From DATJSJ01 sp035504175 (GTDB lineage: Bacteria > Pseudomonadota > Alphaproteobacteria > Acetobacterales > Acetobacteraceae), in assembly GCA_035504175.1 (NCBI GenBank), contig DATJSJ010000231.1, positions 1 through 64,000 on the forward strand: a DNA stretch of 64,000 nt. Reading direction: 5' to 3'. The notes beneath the pieces were generated by a model, which saw nothing but the letters and a program-made list of their open reading frames with translations, was not told the origin of the DNA and did no database searches. Below are positions 49,906-58,767 of the stretch, piece after piece. The translations under genes were made by a program, and so were the position numbers. Numbering within the stretch: the first letter of the stretch is position 1; each line of letters starts with the position of its first letter.

Positions 49906-50227
49906 GCGCCGCGTCGGCGCCGTGCTGGTGGCGGATGCGAAGGGCGGGCTGGTCGGGATTTTCACCGGGCGCGATGCGGTACGCTGCCTCGCCGCCGGCA
50001 GGCACGCCGGCGAGACGACGCTGCGCCAGGTGATGACCCGCAAGCCGCACACCATGCCGCCGCGCACCAAGGCGATCGAGGCGCTGCGGCTGATGCAGGA
50101 TGGCGGCTTCCGCCACATCCCGGTGGTCGAGGGCGAGCGGGTGATGGGCGTGGTGTCGCGCGGCGATTTCCGCGGCCTGGAGCAGGACCGGCTGGACGAG
50201 GAAACCGGCATCTGGGAGCGGATCTAG
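49808..50227 (+). CDS. CBS-domain protein
   Basis: A 139-residue protein made of one CBS pair: about 10-62 (VGAVLVADAKGGLVGIFTGRD) and 73-128 (FRHIPVVEGERVMGVVSRGD). The TGRD/SRGD endings are the adenosyl-ligand-binding positions. A GGAGGAAGAGC site precedes the ATG at 49808, so translation starts inside the ftsH coding region (98-nt overlap). Co-transcribed with ftsH, it could regulate that protease or sense adenylate levels; no specific partner is known. It ends facing the lysR gene. Confidence 0.87.
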   Translation: MTNREMAEIVRNQKPLMLPHDTSLQAACKAMHERRVGAVLVADAKGGLVGIFTGRDAVRCLAAGRHAGETTLRQVMTRKPHTMPPRTKAIEALRLMQDGGFRHIPVVEGERVMGVVSRGDFRGLEQDRLDEETGIWERI

Positions 50228-50279
50228 GCCGCGACCGCTCCGACCGTGCCGGGCCCGCCGGAAGCCGGACCGTGTCGCA

Positions 50280-51281
50280 TCACGCCTGCATGGCGGCGCA
50301 GAGCTCGGTGATCAGCCACTGCACGCCGGTGTCGCGATCGGCGCGGCGATGCCAGATTGCCTCGATGTCGACAACGATCTTGGTGTGGCCGGCGTCGATC
50401 TCGGCCAGCGCCCCCTGAGCGATCGCGGCAGCGGCCAGGCGCCCCGGCAGGGTCGCAATCAGATCCGTGCGCTGCAGCATCGGAATCACCGCCGCATAGT
50501 GCGGCACCGTCACGGCCACCCGATCGGCTCCGTGCCGCCCGTCCTGGCGCTGGATCACCACCTGCTCGATCCAGGTGCGTCGGTACACGCCCCGTTCGTT
50601 CAGGAACCCGCCCGCCAGCCCGTCGCCGCCGGTCAGCTCGACGACGAGCTGCGGGAATTGCAGCACGCGATCGAGCGAGACCGGGGCACCCGCGAGCGGA
50701 TGTCCCGGGCGCGCGACGAGCGTATCCGTGTCGGTTGCAATCGTCCTCCGGCGGATGCTGGCGCCGGCCGTGCCGAACCAGCCGAGCGCCAGATCGATCC
50801 GTCGTTCCTCCAGCGCCGCGATGACATCGATCCGGTTGGCGGGAAACACGCGCAGCTTGACCTGCGGGGCAGTGCCGAGGATGCGCTCGACCAGCAGCGG
50901 TACGAAAGCCGTGTCCGAATAGTCCGTCGCCGCCAGGCGAAAGGTACGCTGCGACCGGACGGGTTCGAAGGGCTGCCGGTTCAGCGCCGCGTCGAGCCGC
51001 GCCATCGCGTCGCCGATGTCGGGTGCCAGCTCGAGGGCGCACGGCGTCGGTTCCATGCCGGCCTCGCCGAGGACGAACAGCTCGTCGCCGAAACCCCGGC
51101 GCAGCCGGCCCAGGGCATGGCTGACGGCCGACGGCGTGACCCCGAGCTCGCGGGAAGCGGCGGCGACGCTGCGGTGCTGCATCACCGCCGCGAACACGCG
51201 GAACAGGTTAAGATCCAGCCGCCGCAGCGCCGCGGCGGCGTGGCCTGAATGCCGTTCACGGTTCGCGTGACTTTGCTTCAT
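50280..51281 (-). CDS. LysR-family transcriptional regulator
   Basis: The 333-residue product has an N-terminal winged HTH (about 20-80; LDLNLFRVFAAVMQHRSVAAASRELGVTPSAVSHALGRL pattern with the conserved Ser/Ala contacts) and a periplasmic-binding-fold effector domain from about 105. Divergent from the ytcA-mdtNOP-like operon with about 60 nt between, it is the likely local regulator of that efflux system. The N-terminal 17 residues before the HTH are His/Arg-rich and may not all be translated. The effector is unknown; a drug or aromatic compound would fit the neighbours (inference). Confidence 0.88.
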   Translation of the reverse strand: MKQSHANRERHSGHAAAALRRLDLNLFRVFAAVMQHRSVAAASRELGVTPSAVSHALGRLRRGFGDELFVLGEAGMEPTPCALELAPDIGDAMARLDAALNRQPFEPVRSQRTFRLAATDYSDTAFVPLLVERILGTAPQVKLRVFPANRIDVIAALEERRIDLALGWFGTAGASIRRRTIATDTDTLVARPGHPLAGAPVSLDRVLQFPQLVVELTGGDGLAGGFLNERGVYRRTWIEQVVIQRQDGRHGADRVAVTVPHYAAVIPMLQRTDLIATLPGRLAAAAIAQGALAEIDAGHTKIVVDIEAIWHRRADRDTGVQWLITELCAAMQA

Positions 51282-51342
51282 CGTTCCTAACCTGCCCGGC
51301 GTGTGTTACCCGGGCCGGGCCGCGCAACAGCGCAAGAGTAGG

Positions 51343-51612
51343 GTGAAGCCTCGACCAGTGAAAGTCAGGACCGGACAGCTTGCCGCCTTGTCTCTCTGCG
51401 GTTGCAGCGCCTCGCCGGCGCAGAACTTGTTCGGCTCGTTCTTCCCGGCGTGGATGCTCTGCGCGGTCGCTGGCATCGCCGGCGCGGTGGTGGTGCACCA
51501 GGTCCTGGCTGCCGTCGGCGTGAACAAGTATCTGGTCGCCCCACCATTGACCTATCTCTGCATCGCGATTGCCGGCACCCTGTTCGTCTGGCTGTTCTGG
51601 TTCGGTCATTGA
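51343..51612 (+). CDS. ytcA: YtcA-like small lipoprotein of an MdtNOP-type efflux operon
   Basis: An 89-residue protein with a lipoprotein-type signal: hydrophobic stretch then LCG-C with lipidated C21, followed by SASPAQNLFGSFFPAWML and two TM helices. The GSFFPAWMLC segment right after the lipid site is characteristic of YtcA, encoded just upstream of mdtN in E. coli. The start is uncertain: GTG at 51343 (annotated) or GTG at 51358. The stop is directly followed by the mdtN-like ATG, so the genes are coupled. Function in the pump is unknown. Confidence 0.78.
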   Translation: MKPRPVKVRTGQLAALSLCGCSASPAQNLFGSFFPAWMLCAVAGIAGAVVVHQVLAAVGVNKYLVAPPLTYLCIAIAGTLFVWLFWFGH

Positions 51613-52632
51613 ATGACCGTGCTTGGCCGCGGCATCGGCGTTCTCGTCAGCCTCGCGGCCTTCGCCGCGGTGATCCTGCTGGCCGCACTGACCCTGCGTC
51701 GTTCCGATCTGCGCCCGCGCACCGACGATGCCTATCTGCAGGCGGACGTCGTGCACATGGCGCCGGACGTGAGCGGTCGCATCATCGAGCTGGACGTGCG
51801 CGACAATCAGGCGGTGCATCGCGGCGACGTGCTGTTCCGCATCGACCCGGTGCCCTACCGGCTGCGGGTGGAGCAGGCGCAGGCCACCGTCCGCGGCCTG
51901 GCGGCGAAGCTCGGCGTCACGGCGGACCAGGTCGCCGCCCAGACCAGCAGCGCCGACACCGCGCATCGCGGCATCGCCTCCGCCCAGGCGCAGCTGCGCC
52001 TCGCCACCTCGACGCTGGCGCGGCTGGAGCCGCTGCTGCCGCATGGCTACGTGACGGCGCAGCAGGTGGACCAGGCGCGCACCGCCAAGCGCACGGCCGA
52101 AATCGCCCTGCAGCAGGCCCAGTTGCAGGCGCAGAGCGCGCGCGAGGCGATCAGCAGCACCCAGCCGGTCGCCGAGGAGCTGCAAGCCGCCAAGGCGACG
52201 CTGGCAATGGCCGAGCGCGACCTCCGCCTCACCGAGGCGCGCTCCCCCTGCGACGGCCGGATCACGGCGCTCGACATCGCCGCGGGGGAGTTCGCGATCA
52301 CCGGCAAGCCGCTCTTCACCATCATCGACACCGAGGAGTGGTACGCGATCGGCAATTTCCGCGAGACCGACCTGGCCGGGATCAGACCCGGCCAGCAGGC
52401 CTACGTCTATGTCCTCCAGGCACCGCAGACGCCGGTGCGCGGTATCGTGGACAGCCTCGGCGGCGGTGTGGCGCCGGACGAGGGGGCGACGTTTCTCGGC
52501 CTGCCGCACGTGCCGCGCAGCCTGAACTGGGTGCGCATCGCGCAACGCTTCCCGGTCCGGATCCTGCTGCACGATCCGCCGCCGGCGCTGATGCGCATCG
52601 GCGCCTCGGCGGCGATCGTGATCGCGCGATGA
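51613..52632 (+). CDS. mdtN: Membrane fusion protein, MdtN/HlyD type
   Basis: Periplasmic adaptor joining the inner-membrane pump to the outer-membrane channel. The 339-residue product has an N-terminal TM anchor (about 8-28), the biotinyl-lipoyl half motif with DDAYLQADVVHMAPDVSGRI (about 38-57), a long helical hairpin (about 85-205, Ala/Gln-rich) and the second lipoyl half with ARSPCDGRITALDIAAGEF. It starts immediately after the YtcA-like stop and ends in an ATGA overlap with the FUSC gene. Gene order matches the E. coli mdtNOP operon. Confidence 0.87.
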   Translation: MTVLGRGIGVLVSLAAFAAVILLAALTLRRSDLRPRTDDAYLQADVVHMAPDVSGRIIELDVRDNQAVHRGDVLFRIDPVPYRLRVEQAQATVRGLAAKLGVTADQVAAQTSSADTAHRGIASAQAQLRLATSTLARLEPLLPHGYVTAQQVDQARTAKRTAEIALQQAQLQAQSAREAISSTQPVAEELQAAKATLAMAERDLRLTEARSPCDGRITALDIAAGEFAITGKPLFTIIDTEEWYAIGNFRETDLAGIRPGQQAYVYVLQAPQTPVRGIVDSLGGGVAPDEGATFLGLPHVPRSLNWVRIAQRFPVRILLHDPPPALMRIGASAAIVIAR

Positions 52633-54707
52633 GCGCGGCGCCGGCCTTCGACGAGGGCGACGCGCCCGGTCTCGCGCGGTTGTGGCGCCTCCTGGTCGAC
52701 CCTGCTCCGGGGCGGTTGGGAATGACCCTGCGGATCACCGTGCTGGTGCTGGCGACGGTTGCGATCGGCGAGGTGTTCCGCATCCCGGAGATCGCGGTCT
52801 CCGCCTACATCGTGCTGTTCCTGTCGCGGGCCGAGGCGGCGTCCACCGTGATGACGGCGCTGATCGCGGGCATTGCCGTGATCCTGGCGATCTTCCTCGC
52901 GATCGCGGTGTTCATGCTCAGCCTGTCCGACCCGGCAGTGCGCGTGCCGGCGATCGCGGCCATGACCTTCGCCGCGATGTTCCTCGCCCGCTCCGCGGGG
53001 CAGCTCGGGCCGGCCTTCTTCGCCGCCGGCTTCATCATCGCCTACGGCCTGACGCTCGGGGACGAGGTGATCGCCTTCGCGCTGATGCCCGGGTCGGTTG
53101 GCAACACGACGCAGCCGAGCCTGCCCGAGCTCGCCTTCATCCCGCCCGAGGAGGCGCTGCTGCATTTCCTGCTCTGGCTGACGCTGGCGGTGGCCATCCC
53201 GGTCGCGCTGGTGATCGTCGGCAATCTGCTCACCGGGCGCGACCCGGCGGTGCTGCTCCGCGCCGGCCTGGTCGCGCGGCTGCAGGCGGCGGCCGGATTC
53301 TGCGACGGCGAGCCCGGTGCCGGCCGCGCGCTCGAGCGCCTGGCGCGGGAGGGCACGACGTCCCTGCTGACGCTGCGCCATCTCGCCGGCCTGCTGCACC
53401 GGTCGGCGACGCCGGCGCCGATCGCCGAGACGCAGCGCCTGTTGCTGCTGCTGCTCGCGGTGCGGCGGGTGCCGGACGCGGAGGCGGCGATATCCGGCCT
53501 GGCGCCGGTCGCGGCGTTCTGCCGCGCGGCCGCCGCGAGCGTCGCGGCTGCCCGCGACATCGCGGCGCCGGTGCCCGAGATCACCATCGCCGGTGCCGCG
53601 GCGCCGCTCGGTCCGCGGATCGCACGCGTCCTGCAGGACATGCGCGAGCCGCCCGCGCCCCCGCCTTCCGTCAGCCGCGAACCGCGACGGTTACTGGCGC
53701 CGGATGCCTTCACCAACCCCGACTACACGCACTTCGCGCTGAAAGTAACGCTGGCGGTCATGCTGTGCTATTTTGCGCAGAACATGCTCGACTGGCCGGG
53801 CATTCATACCTCCATGATCACGTGCTTCTTCGTCGCCCTCGGCACGGTGGGCGAGACGGTGCACAAGGCGACGCTGCGCCTGTCCGGCTGTCTCGTCGGC
53901 GCGGCGCTCGGGATCGGCACCATCCTGCTGCTGATGCCGGTTCTGACCGATCTCGGCGAGTTACTTCTGGTGGTCGCCGGGGTGACGTTACTCGCCGCCT
54001 GGATCGGCGCCGGCAGCGAGCGCATCGCCTATGCCGGCTGGCAAATCGGGCTCGCCTTCTATCTCAGCACCTTCCAGGGCTTCGGCCCGACACTGGACAT
54101 GGCGACGGCGCGCGACCGCATCGTCGGCATCCTGCTCGGCAATGTCGTGGTCTCGCTGATTTTCACGACGGTCTGGCCGGTGAACGTGGCGCGAGTGGCG
54201 CGGGCAAATCTGGCAGCGGCCGTCGAGCACCTCGCGGCGCTGTTCCGCTCGGACGAGGGCGAGGCCGGGCACCGCGCCGGGTTCGCCCAGGCAGCGATCC
54301 AGGCCCGCACCGTGATGGTCAACGAGGCGTTCGAGACGGAGACGGTGCGGAGTGCCGGTGGCACGCGGCCGATCGACGCCGGGATCGTGGCGCAGGTGCA
54401 GGCGTTGTTCGTGCCGGTCTCGGTGATCCTCGACCTCCGGCGCGAGGCTCCGCGCCAGGACGCCGTCGGCCGGTATCACGCCGCGCTCGCGGAGTGGTTC
54501 CAGCGCGCCGCCACCTGGATCCGCGACGGCAGCGGCGCAGGCCGCGTCGCCGAGGGCCCGCCGGCGCCGCCGGCGATCGAGGAACCCCTCGGATTGTGGC
54601 ACCGTCTCCTGGATCAGGATTTGCGCGCGATCCTGGCGCAGACCAGTCTCGCGGTGGGTGTGGCGCGCGACGCGGCGTCGGCCACGGTGCGTCTTGCGCC
54701 GGGTTAG
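52629..54707 (+). CDS. mdtO: FUSC/MdtO-type inner-membrane efflux protein
   Basis: The 692-residue product has the duplicated layout of fusaric-acid-resistance/aromatic-acid exporters: about five to six TM helices (about 30-200), a cytoplasmic helical domain (210-350), a second TM block (about 370-520) and a C-terminal soluble region. The ALKVTLAVMLCYFAQNMLDWPGIHTSMITCFFVALG stretch in the second block is the most conserved part of the family. The ATG at 52629 overlaps the preceding stop. By analogy with MdtO it should help export cytotoxic aromatic compounds; substrate is inferred only. Confidence 0.85.
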   Translation: MSAAPAFDEGDAPGLARLWRLLVDPAPGRLGMTLRITVLVLATVAIGEVFRIPEIAVSAYIVLFLSRAEAASTVMTALIAGIAVILAIFLAIAVFMLSLSDPAVRVPAIAAMTFAAMFLARSAGQLGPAFFAAGFIIAYGLTLGDEVIAFALMPGSVGNTTQPSLPELAFIPPEEALLHFLLWLTLAVAIPVALVIVGNLLTGRDPAVLLRAGLVARLQAAAGFCDGEPGAGRALERLAREGTTSLLTLRHLAGLLHRSATPAPIAETQRLLLLLLAVRRVPDAEAAISGLAPVAAFCRAAAASVAAARDIAAPVPEITIAGAAAPLGPRIARVLQDMREPPAPPPSVSREPRRLLAPDAFTNPDYTHFALKVTLAVMLCYFAQNMLDWPGIHTSMITCFFVALGTVGETVHKATLRLSGCLVGAALGIGTILLLMPVLTDLGELLLVVAGVTLLAAWIGAGSERIAYAGWQIGLAFYLSTFQGFGPTLDMATARDRIVGILLGNVVVSLIFTTVWPVNVARVARANLAAAVEHLAALFRSDEGEAGHRAGFAQAAIQARTVMVNEAFETETVRSAGGTRPIDAGIVAQVQALFVPVSVILDLRREAPRQDAVGRYHAALAEWFQRAATWIRDGSGAGRVAEGPPAPPAIEEPLGLWHRLLDQDLRAILAQTSLAVGVARDAASATVRLAPG

Positions 54708-56163
54708 ACACATCGTCGTCCTGCTCGGCGCCTGCGCGGCGCTGGCGGCCTGCAACGACACGCGGGATCTCGCCCCGGCGGAGCCCGACACGCCCTGGCC
54801 GATCCCCGCCTCGAGCCTGCCCACGCCGGCCGAAGTGCCGCCCGTCTCATCGGAGCCGGAATTCGCCGCGTCGCATCGCTACTCCCTGCCCGAGGTGATC
54901 GACATTGCGGAGCGGCGCAACCAGGCGACCCGCATCGCCTGGGAACAGGCGCGGCAGGCGGCGATCGGGGTCGGGATGGCGCAGGCCGCCTATCTGCCGG
55001 CGCTGACCGCGAGCGCGATCGGCGGCTACCAGCACGTGGCGCTGCCATTTCCGAGCGATCTCGTCTCACGCGGCTTCATCACGGCCAACACCGAGGAGTT
55101 TCTCCCGACGCTCGCGATCCGCTACCTGCTGTTCGATTTCGGCCGGCGCGACGCGGCGGTGCAGGCGGCGCGGCAGCTCTCCACCGCGGCGAACGTCGCC
55201 TTCTCATCGGTGCATCAGAAGCTGATCTTCGACGTCGCGACCGATTATTTCCTGCTCGACGGCGCCAATGCCACGTTGCGCGCGGCGGAGCAGGCGCTGC
55301 GCGACGCACAGCAATTGCAGAGCGCGACCGAGGCGTTGCAGGCGCGCGGGCTGGACACGATCGTGACCGTCGATCTGGCGCGGCGCAGCACCGCACAGCG
55401 CCGATACGACCTGGCGCAGGCGCGTGCGGTGCAGCACGCCGCATCCTACCGCCTGCTGTCGGCGATGAATCTGCCGCCGACCACGACACTGCAAATCGTC
55501 GACGTCTCCAACCGGCCGCTGCCGCAACCCTCCGGCGTCACGATGCGCCACCTGCTGGACGAGGCGCTGCGCCAGCGCCCGGACCTGATCGCCGCGGTGG
55601 CCAAGCTGCGCGCAAGCGATGCCGGAATCGCCATGGCGCGCTCCGCCTTCCAGCCGGAAGTGTCGGTCAGCGGCAATGTCCAGGGCAATCTCGGCCAGGT
55701 CAGCGTCGATGGCGCGCCGTATGAAGGCGTGGTGCAGCCGCAGGCGGGAATCTTCCTGCGCTTCGACTGGCCGCTCTATCAGGGCGGTCTGCTGCAGAAC
55801 CGGCTGCACGACGCGGAATCCAAGCGTGCGGCGGCGGCGGATGCGGTGGCGCAGGCGCGCGAACAGGCACTGCGCGACGTCGCACTCGCCTACGACCAGC
55901 TCGAAACCGGGCTGCAGCAATATGATGCGGCGCGAGCGCTGCTGACCGCCGCCGAGACCGCCTACGGCTCCGCGAATGACTCCTATGTCCACGGCGTCGG
56001 AACCTTCACCGATGCCGTCTCGGCCGAGGCCGCGCTGGCCGCGGCCAGGGCCGACGTCGTGCAGGTGCATGCGAAGGTTCTGATCAACGCCACCAGCCTG
56101 GCGCTTGCGACGGGGGCGCTGAACGCCGGCGCCGCGGAGGGCCTGCTGGGCGGCGAGCGATAG
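54694..56163 (+). CDS. mdtP: Outer-membrane efflux channel, MdtP/TolC type lipoprotein
   Basis: Trimeric outer-membrane factor of the pump. The 489-residue product has a short signal (RRVRHIVVLLGACA) ending in lipobox LAAC, then two repeated OEP domains (about 60-250 and 285-475) with long amphipathic helices, and DWPLYQGGLLQNRL typical of the second repeat. The start is uncertain: a TTG at 54694 (annotated, overlapping the mdtO stop by 14 nt) gives a clean lipoprotein signal, while a GTG at 54658 would add 12 basic residues. No ATG is available before the lipobox. It ends the efflux operon. Confidence 0.85.
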   Translation: MRRVRHIVVLLGACAALAACNDTRDLAPAEPDTPWPIPASSLPTPAEVPPVSSEPEFAASHRYSLPEVIDIAERRNQATRIAWEQARQAAIGVGMAQAAYLPALTASAIGGYQHVALPFPSDLVSRGFITANTEEFLPTLAIRYLLFDFGRRDAAVQAARQLSTAANVAFSSVHQKLIFDVATDYFLLDGANATLRAAEQALRDAQQLQSATEALQARGLDTIVTVDLARRSTAQRRYDLAQARAVQHAASYRLLSAMNLPPTTTLQIVDVSNRPLPQPSGVTMRHLLDEALRQRPDLIAAVAKLRASDAGIAMARSAFQPEVSVSGNVQGNLGQVSVDGAPYEGVVQPQAGIFLRFDWPLYQGGLLQNRLHDAESKRAAAADAVAQAREQALRDVALAYDQLETGLQQYDAARALLTAAETAYGSANDSYVHGVGTFTDAVSAEAALAAARADVVQVHAKVLINATSLALATGALNAGAAEGLLGGER

Positions 56164-56245
56164 GCAAGTCACCGCGCCCGAGGCCGGTCGCACGACGTGG
56201 CGGCGCCGGCAACGATCGGACGGATCGACGTCGCGCGCGGGCGCC

Positions 56246-56662
56246 TCAGAGAGTCAGATGCAGGAGCAGATCGCCATAGCCCCAGATCGCGGTGCCGATG
56301 ATGCCGGTCAGATAGCCGAGATAGGCGAAGATCCGGAATGACCGGGGCGGCTGCAGGGCAAGCTCGATTTCGCCCTCGAGCGATATCAGATTCGCCTGCA
56401 GGGCGATCGCGAGCTTTCTTTGGTACATGTTGACCACCCGGAAGGTCGCGATGGCGCCGATCAGGCCCATGATCGAGCCGGATCGGGAAAACCAGTCCGA
56501 TCCCGTCTTGCGCGACAGGTAGTAGGAGAACGCCGCGAACAGCCAGGCGCCGACAAGCAGAAATCCGAATGTCCTGATGCTGCGATCGAGCCCCGCATGC
56601 AGCGTTTTCAGATCAAGGGTGTGGGTTGCCGTGGCCGTCCACATCAGTCTCTCCCGCGTCAC
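56246..56662 (-). CDS. Small membrane protein with three predicted TM helices, unknown function
   Basis: A 138-residue protein with hydrophobic segments at about 33-50, 62-77 and 112-132 and a charged loop between the second and third (NMYQRKLAIALQANLISLEGEIELAL). I do not recognise a family. Two starts are possible: the ATG at 56662 (annotated) or ATG at 56644, which would remove six residues. It converges on the efflux operon and is divergent from the oxidoreductase gene. The presence of a well-formed TM pattern and a normal start argues that it is real, but no role can be given. Confidence 0.65.
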   Translation of the reverse strand: MTRERLMWTATATHTLDLKTLHAGLDRSIRTFGFLLVGAWLFAAFSYYLSRKTGSDWFSRSGSIMGLIGAIATFRVVNMYQRKLAIALQANLISLEGEIELALQPPRSFRIFAYLGYLTGIIGTAIWGYGDLLLHLTL

Positions 56663-56976
56663 GCGCGTTGAGATCGCCAGGCCGGCACCGATCGGTGCTC
56701 CCGGCCGCCGGCTTTCGCGGCGCCGCAGCCGCCGGATGCATCGGCGCGCTGCGAATCGCCGGTCGGGAGGGGCCTGCGACGCCGTGCATCGAATGTTCGG
56801 CAGCCCGGGGGCCGTGGCAAGCCGGCCGGCCTGAAACCACTCGCCGTGACCCCCGCAGGGTCGTGGATCGCCGGATGGCGCCTGCGCCGGCGGCAGGCGC
56901 CCGTTGCCGCGACGCGGCCAGTCGGCGCGTGGCCGGGGCCATGGTAAGGGGGCAGAGCGGCGGAGGGCGGCGAGAC
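56663..56976. other. 314-bp divergent intergenic region without a recognised element
   Basis: Lies between the small membrane-protein gene and the sugar dehydrogenase gene. I see no clear promoter pair, FNR-type box, hairpin family member or coding frame; only a GGAGGG site just before the dehydrogenase start stands out. Confidence 0.6.
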
Positions 56977-57912
56977 ATGGCCAGGCACAGGATCGGCATC
57001 ATCGGGCTCGGCAAGATCGCCCAGGACCAGCATCTGCCGGTGATCGCCGCGAGCCCGGCCTTCGAGCTGGTCGCCGTGTCGAGCCAGCGCGGGCTCGGCG
57101 CGCCCGGCGCCGCCCGCAGCGTGCGGGAGTACGCCGAACTGCTCGCCCTGCCGGACGTGGAGGCGGTGGCGATCTGCACCCCGCCCCAGGTGCGGCACCG
57201 CATCGCCCGCGCGGCGCTGCTCGCCGGCAAGCACGTGATGCTGGAGAAGCCGCCGGCCGCAACCACCAGCGAGCTCGCCGATCTGGTCGAGATCGCCGAG
57301 CGGGCCGGGCGCGTGCTGTTCGCGACCTGGCACTCGCAATACAACGAAGCCGTCGAGGAGGCGGCACGACGGCTGGAAGGCGAGCGCCTTCGTTCCATGC
57401 GGGTCACCTGGAAGGAGGATGTTCGCCGCTGGCATCCCGGCCAGGCCTGGATCTGGCAGGCCGGCGGGTTCGGGGTGTTCGATCCCGGGATCAACGCGCT
57501 GTCCATCGTGACCCGCGTCCTGCCCGACCCCGCCTTCATCCGCCAGGCGACGCTCCACGTGCCGTCCAACGCCGATGCGCCGATCGCGGCGAGCCTCGAA
57601 TTCGGGAGCGGCGAGGGCGACGCGGCGATGCGGGCGGAATTCGACTGGCGCCAGGAGGGCGAGCAGATCTGGGAGATCGCGCTCGAGACCGCGGCGGGAC
57701 GCTCGCTGCTGCTCGATCGCGGCGGCGCCCGGCTCGCCGTTGACGGGGCGGTGCTGGTCGACCGGGCGCCGGCCGAGTACGAGGCGATCTACGCGCGGTT
57801 CGACGCGCTGCTGCGCGCGGGGCATTCCGCGGTCGACGAGCGACCGTTCCGCCTGGTCGCCGACGCGTTCATGATCGGCCGCCGCATCGACGTGGAGGCA
57901 TTCCACGAATAG
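56977..57912 (+). CDS. Gfo/Idh/MocA oxidoreductase, L-arabinose/D-galactose 1-dehydrogenase type
   Basis: NAD(P)-dependent sugar dehydrogenase predicted to oxidise an aldose at C1 to the lactone (first step of the non-phosphorylative arabinose or galactose pathway). The 311-residue product has the dinucleotide loop GIIGLGKIAQDQHLP (7-21), the family motif EKPP (K91) and VRRWHPGQAWIW. GGFGVFDPGINALSIVTR follows; this is very close to the described Azospirillum L-arabinose 1-dehydrogenase and Pseudomonas galactose dehydrogenase. The ATG at 56977 gives the canonical N-terminus; the longer upstream frame is not conserved-looking. It is followed 8 nt later by the DUF1275 gene. Confidence 0.86.
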   Translation: MARHRIGIIGLGKIAQDQHLPVIAASPAFELVAVSSQRGLGAPGAARSVREYAELLALPDVEAVAICTPPQVRHRIARAALLAGKHVMLEKPPAATTSELADLVEIAERAGRVLFATWHSQYNEAVEEAARRLEGERLRSMRVTWKEDVRRWHPGQAWIWQAGGFGVFDPGINALSIVTRVLPDPAFIRQATLHVPSNADAPIAASLEFGSGEGDAAMRAEFDWRQEGEQIWEIALETAAGRSLLLDRGGARLAVDGAVLVDRAPAEYEAIYARFDALLRAGHSAVDERPFRLVADAFMIGRRIDVEAFHE

Positions 57913-57920
57913 GCCGGCCG

Positions 57921-58586
57921 ATGGCCGGGGAGGCCGCGCCCGAGGTTGATGCGGGGCCCGCGGTCGCGGCCCCGTACCTCGCCCTGATTGCCGGCTGGAC
58001 GGACGCGATCGGCTACCTGCAGGGCCACGCCTTCGCCGCCAACATGACCGGCAATACGGTGCTGCTCGGCATTTCGCTGGCGGCGGGGCAGTGGCGCGCG
58101 GCGGGCTGGCGCGCCGCCATCATCGCCGCCTATTGCCTCGGCCTGCTGACCGCCCGGCTGATGGTGGAGGCGCGGCGGGGTGCGGTCGCGGCGATGCTGC
58201 CGGCAGCGGTGCTGATCGGCTACTGCGCCTTCGCCCAGGTCATGCCGCGCGACCTGCTGCTGCTGGCCGTGGCGCTGGGGCTGCAGAACGCCTCGATGAC
58301 CCGGTTCGGCGGCACCCGGATGAACACCACCTTCCTGACCGGCGATCTGGAGCGACTGGCGGAGGGGGTGGCGGGCTGGTTGCGGCGCGGCCGGCAGGCC
58401 GAGGGCGTCGGGCCGGTGCCGTGGCTGTGGCTCGCCTACGCGGCCGGGGCGCTGCTCGGCGCCGGGGCCGAGGCGTGGCTGCCCTACCCGCTGCTGGTGC
58501 CGGCGCTGCTGCTCGCCGCGGGGGCCGCCCTGCTGTCGTTCTGGCGCCAGCGGCAGCGGCCGTCGGCAGCAGGTGACAAGCCATAA
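57921..58586 (+). CDS. DUF1275 (YoaK-family) membrane protein
   Basis: A 221-residue protein with about six TM helices. The motif DAIGYLQGHAFAANMTGNTVLLG (about 28-50), a GLQNASMTRFGG stretch and MNTTFLTGDLERLAEG (about 134-149) define the DUF1275/YoaK family, whose biochemical role is not established. Eight nt after the sugar dehydrogenase gene, so likely co-transcribed with it. A transport role connected to the sugar or sugar acid is only an inference. Confidence 0.87.
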   Translation: MAGEAAPEVDAGPAVAAPYLALIAGWTDAIGYLQGHAFAANMTGNTVLLGISLAAGQWRAAGWRAAIIAAYCLGLLTARLMVEARRGAVAAMLPAAVLIGYCAFAQVMPRDLLLLAVALGLQNASMTRFGGTRMNTTFLTGDLERLAEGVAGWLRRGRQAEGVGPVPWLWLAYAAGALLGAGAEAWLPYPLLVPALLLAAGAALLSFWRQRQRPSAAGDKP

Positions 58587-58767
58587 CCGGTTCTGCATAC
58601 TGACGTCTTACGCTGCCGCTTGCGCCCGGAGTGCCGGCGGGTTCAGCGTTTTGCCACCTGCTCCTTGTCCCGCCGTTCGCCGCGATGAGGCCCGGCAACC
58701 GTTGCCCTGAAGAGGGTCAGTGAGACTGCAGACCAGGCCCAAGTCCGGATCGCCGGCACGATACTCC

